Positions 4,245 through 5,231 of a stretch of 5,231 nt of DNA are shown here, one piece after another. The DNA comes from Spirochaetales bacterium (GTDB lineage: Bacteria; Spirochaetota; Spirochaetia; SZUA-6; DRHE01). Position 1 is the stretch's first letter, and the number at the start of each line of letters is the position of its first letter. The position numbers and the translations under genes are program-made. Below the pieces are notes generated by a model. The model was not told the origin of the DNA. It saw nothing but the letters and a program-made list of their open reading frames with translations, and did no database searches. The stretch lies in assembly GCA_011049745.1 (NCBI GenBank), contig DRHE01000361.1, forward strand, positions 1-5,231, given 5' to 3'.

Positions 4245-5231
4245 ATGAGCTATGGATTTGGAATTGTAGGATTGGGTCTGATAGCAGACTTTCATGCCCA
4301 GGCAATAGAGGCCATGAACAATGGCAAGGTTGTAGCCTGCCTGTCACGTTCTAAAGAAAAGGCCGATGCTTTTGCGCAAAAATTCGGCTGTACCGGCTAT
4401 TCTTCCATGGAAGATTTCCTTGCCCATCCGGGTTTAAATATTGTGACTGTCTGTACTCCTTCGGGCAGCCATCTTGAGTCCAGTCTCAAGATAATTGAAG
4501 GGGGTAAGCATCTGATAGTGGAAAAGCCCCTGGAAGTCACCCTGGATCGCTGTGATAAGATAATCAGGGCTGCAAAGAATAAAGGGACCCGGTTAGCAAC
4601 AGTCTTTCCTTCTCGTTTCCATGAGGTAGCAGGGGTTATTAAAAAGGCGCTGGCCGAAGGCCGTTTCGGCAGAGTGGTGCTGGGGAGTGCCTATGTGAAG
4701 TGGTACCGCACCCAGGAGTATTACGATAACGGCGGCTGGCATGGGACTAAGGCTCTGGACGGCGGCGGGGCGCTGATGAACCAGTCGATCCATGCCATTG
4801 ACCTGCTTCTGTGGTTGATGGGTCCTGTGGTTTCAGTACAGGCCTACACCGGTACTCTGGGACATCAGCGCATCGAGGTTGAAGATTTGGCTGTGGCAGC
4901 CCTGGAGTTTGAAAACGGCGCTCTGGGGGTTATTGAGGGCTCAACCGCGGTTTACCCGGGATTCTTGAAGAAAATCGAAATTTGCGGCACTAAAGGAAGC
5001 GCGGTTCTGGAAGAAGCGGATTTGAAATACTGGAGCTTTTCCGAGGAAAAAGAGGAGGATGAGGCCATCAGGAAAAAGTATGCCGCAAGGACCGATTCCG
5101 GCGGCGGCGCGGCAGATCCGGCGGCCATAAGCTTCAAGCCTCACCAGTGGCAGTTTGAGGAATTCACGGCCTCCCTTGACTCAGCGCAGCTAAGTATGGC
5201 GGAGGGTAATGAGGGGCGCAAAGCAGTGGAA
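4245..5231 (+). CDS. Gfo/Idh/MocA family NAD(P)-dependent oxidoreductase (C-terminus beyond window)
   Basis: The frame is open for 329 codons from ATG 4245 to the window end; the family is usually about 330-360 residues, so only the final tail is missing. SD AAGGAGG at 4231-4237 stands seven bases before the ATG and fixes the start. The N-terminal Rossmann fold shows FGIVGLGLIADFHAQAI (nucleotide-binding GxGxxA-type loop), VACLSRSKEKADAFAQKFG, IVTVCTPSGSHLE, and the signature EKPLEV with catalytic Lys94. The C-terminal alpha/beta domain shows GGWHGTKALDGGGALMNQ followed by SIHAIDLLLWLMG, with His183 and Asp186 in the usual active-site segment, and ends in EGNEGRKAVE, the typical last helix. 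Such enzymes oxidise or reduce sugar, inositol or sugar-acid hydroxyls with NAD(P) in the cytosol. The substrate cannot be read from the sequence, and the neighbouring PLP enzyme is on the opposite strand. Confidence 0.92.
   Translation, partial: MSYGFGIVGLGLIADFHAQAIEAMNNGKVVACLSRSKEKADAFAQKFGCTGYSSMEDFLAHPGLNIVTVCTPSGSHLESSLKIIEGGKHLIVEKPLEVTLDRCDKIIRAAKNKGTRLATVFPSRFHEVAGVIKKALAEGRFGRVVLGSAYVKWYRTQEYYDNGGWHGTKALDGGGALMNQSIHAIDLLLWLMGPVVSVQAYTGTLGHQRIEVEDLAVAALEFENGALGVIEGSTAVYPGFLKKIEICGTKGSAVLEEADLKYWSFSEEKEEDEAIRKKYAARTDSGGGAADPAAISFKPHQWQFEEFTASLDSAQLSMAEGNEGRKAVE

Noticed and set aside
4593..5144. Minus-strand open frames under the Gfo/Idh gene.
   Set aside because: The plus-strand frame has an SD and complete family motifs across this whole region; the reverse frames have none.

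Overview
The window comes from a bacterial chromosome of roughly even base composition. Strong Shine-Dalgarno (SD) sequences (AAGGAGG, AAAGAGGA, AAGGAGAGGG) and the particular SIS-isomerase and PLP-enzyme subfamilies suggest an anaerobic, Clostridia-like Bacillota or a similar lineage. That placement is an inference; no ribosomal or other phylogenetic marker is present. I see no tRNA, rRNA, insertion sequence, CRISPR array or phage gene. The longest stretch without a gene is about 206 bases (4039-4244).

Layout. (1) Plus strand, 1-1106: the last 56 codons of a membrane protein, probably a CaCA-type Na+/Ca2+ antiporter, then msrA 13 bases downstream with a predicted signal peptide, then an msrB-like domain that has lost its N-terminal part and lies in the -1 frame relative to msrA. 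(2) Minus strand, 1150-1797: a GmhA-type SIS phosphosugar isomerase, convergent with the msr genes. (3) Plus strand, 1918-2949: mtnA, methylthioribose-1-phosphate isomerase of methionine salvage, divergent from the SIS gene. (4) Minus strand, 2932-4038: a D-threonine aldolase/D-serine dehydratase (DSD1) family PLP enzyme whose 3' end overlaps mtnA by 18 bp tail to tail. (5) Plus strand, 4245 to the window end: a Gfo/Idh/MocA NAD(P)-dependent oxidoreductase, divergent from the PLP gene and missing only its C-terminal tail.

How the genes relate. The antiporter and msr genes look like one transcription unit. The other four genes alternate in strand, so each probably has its own promoter. Themes are methionine repair (Msr), methionine salvage (MtnA) and small-molecule or sugar metabolism (SIS isomerase, Gfo/Idh oxidoreductase, D-amino-acid PLP enzyme). 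Nothing in the sequence ties them into one pathway.

Most notable signals: the msrA/msrB junction, where a T5-TAA run would permit a -1 shift into a truncated, zinc-free, single-cysteine MsrB domain; a near-consensus promoter whose -10 box sits only five bases from the ATG of the PLP enzyme, predicting a leaderless mRNA; and two hairpins, one terminator-like, in the leader of the oxidoreductase gene. I found no convincing new multi-gene system.
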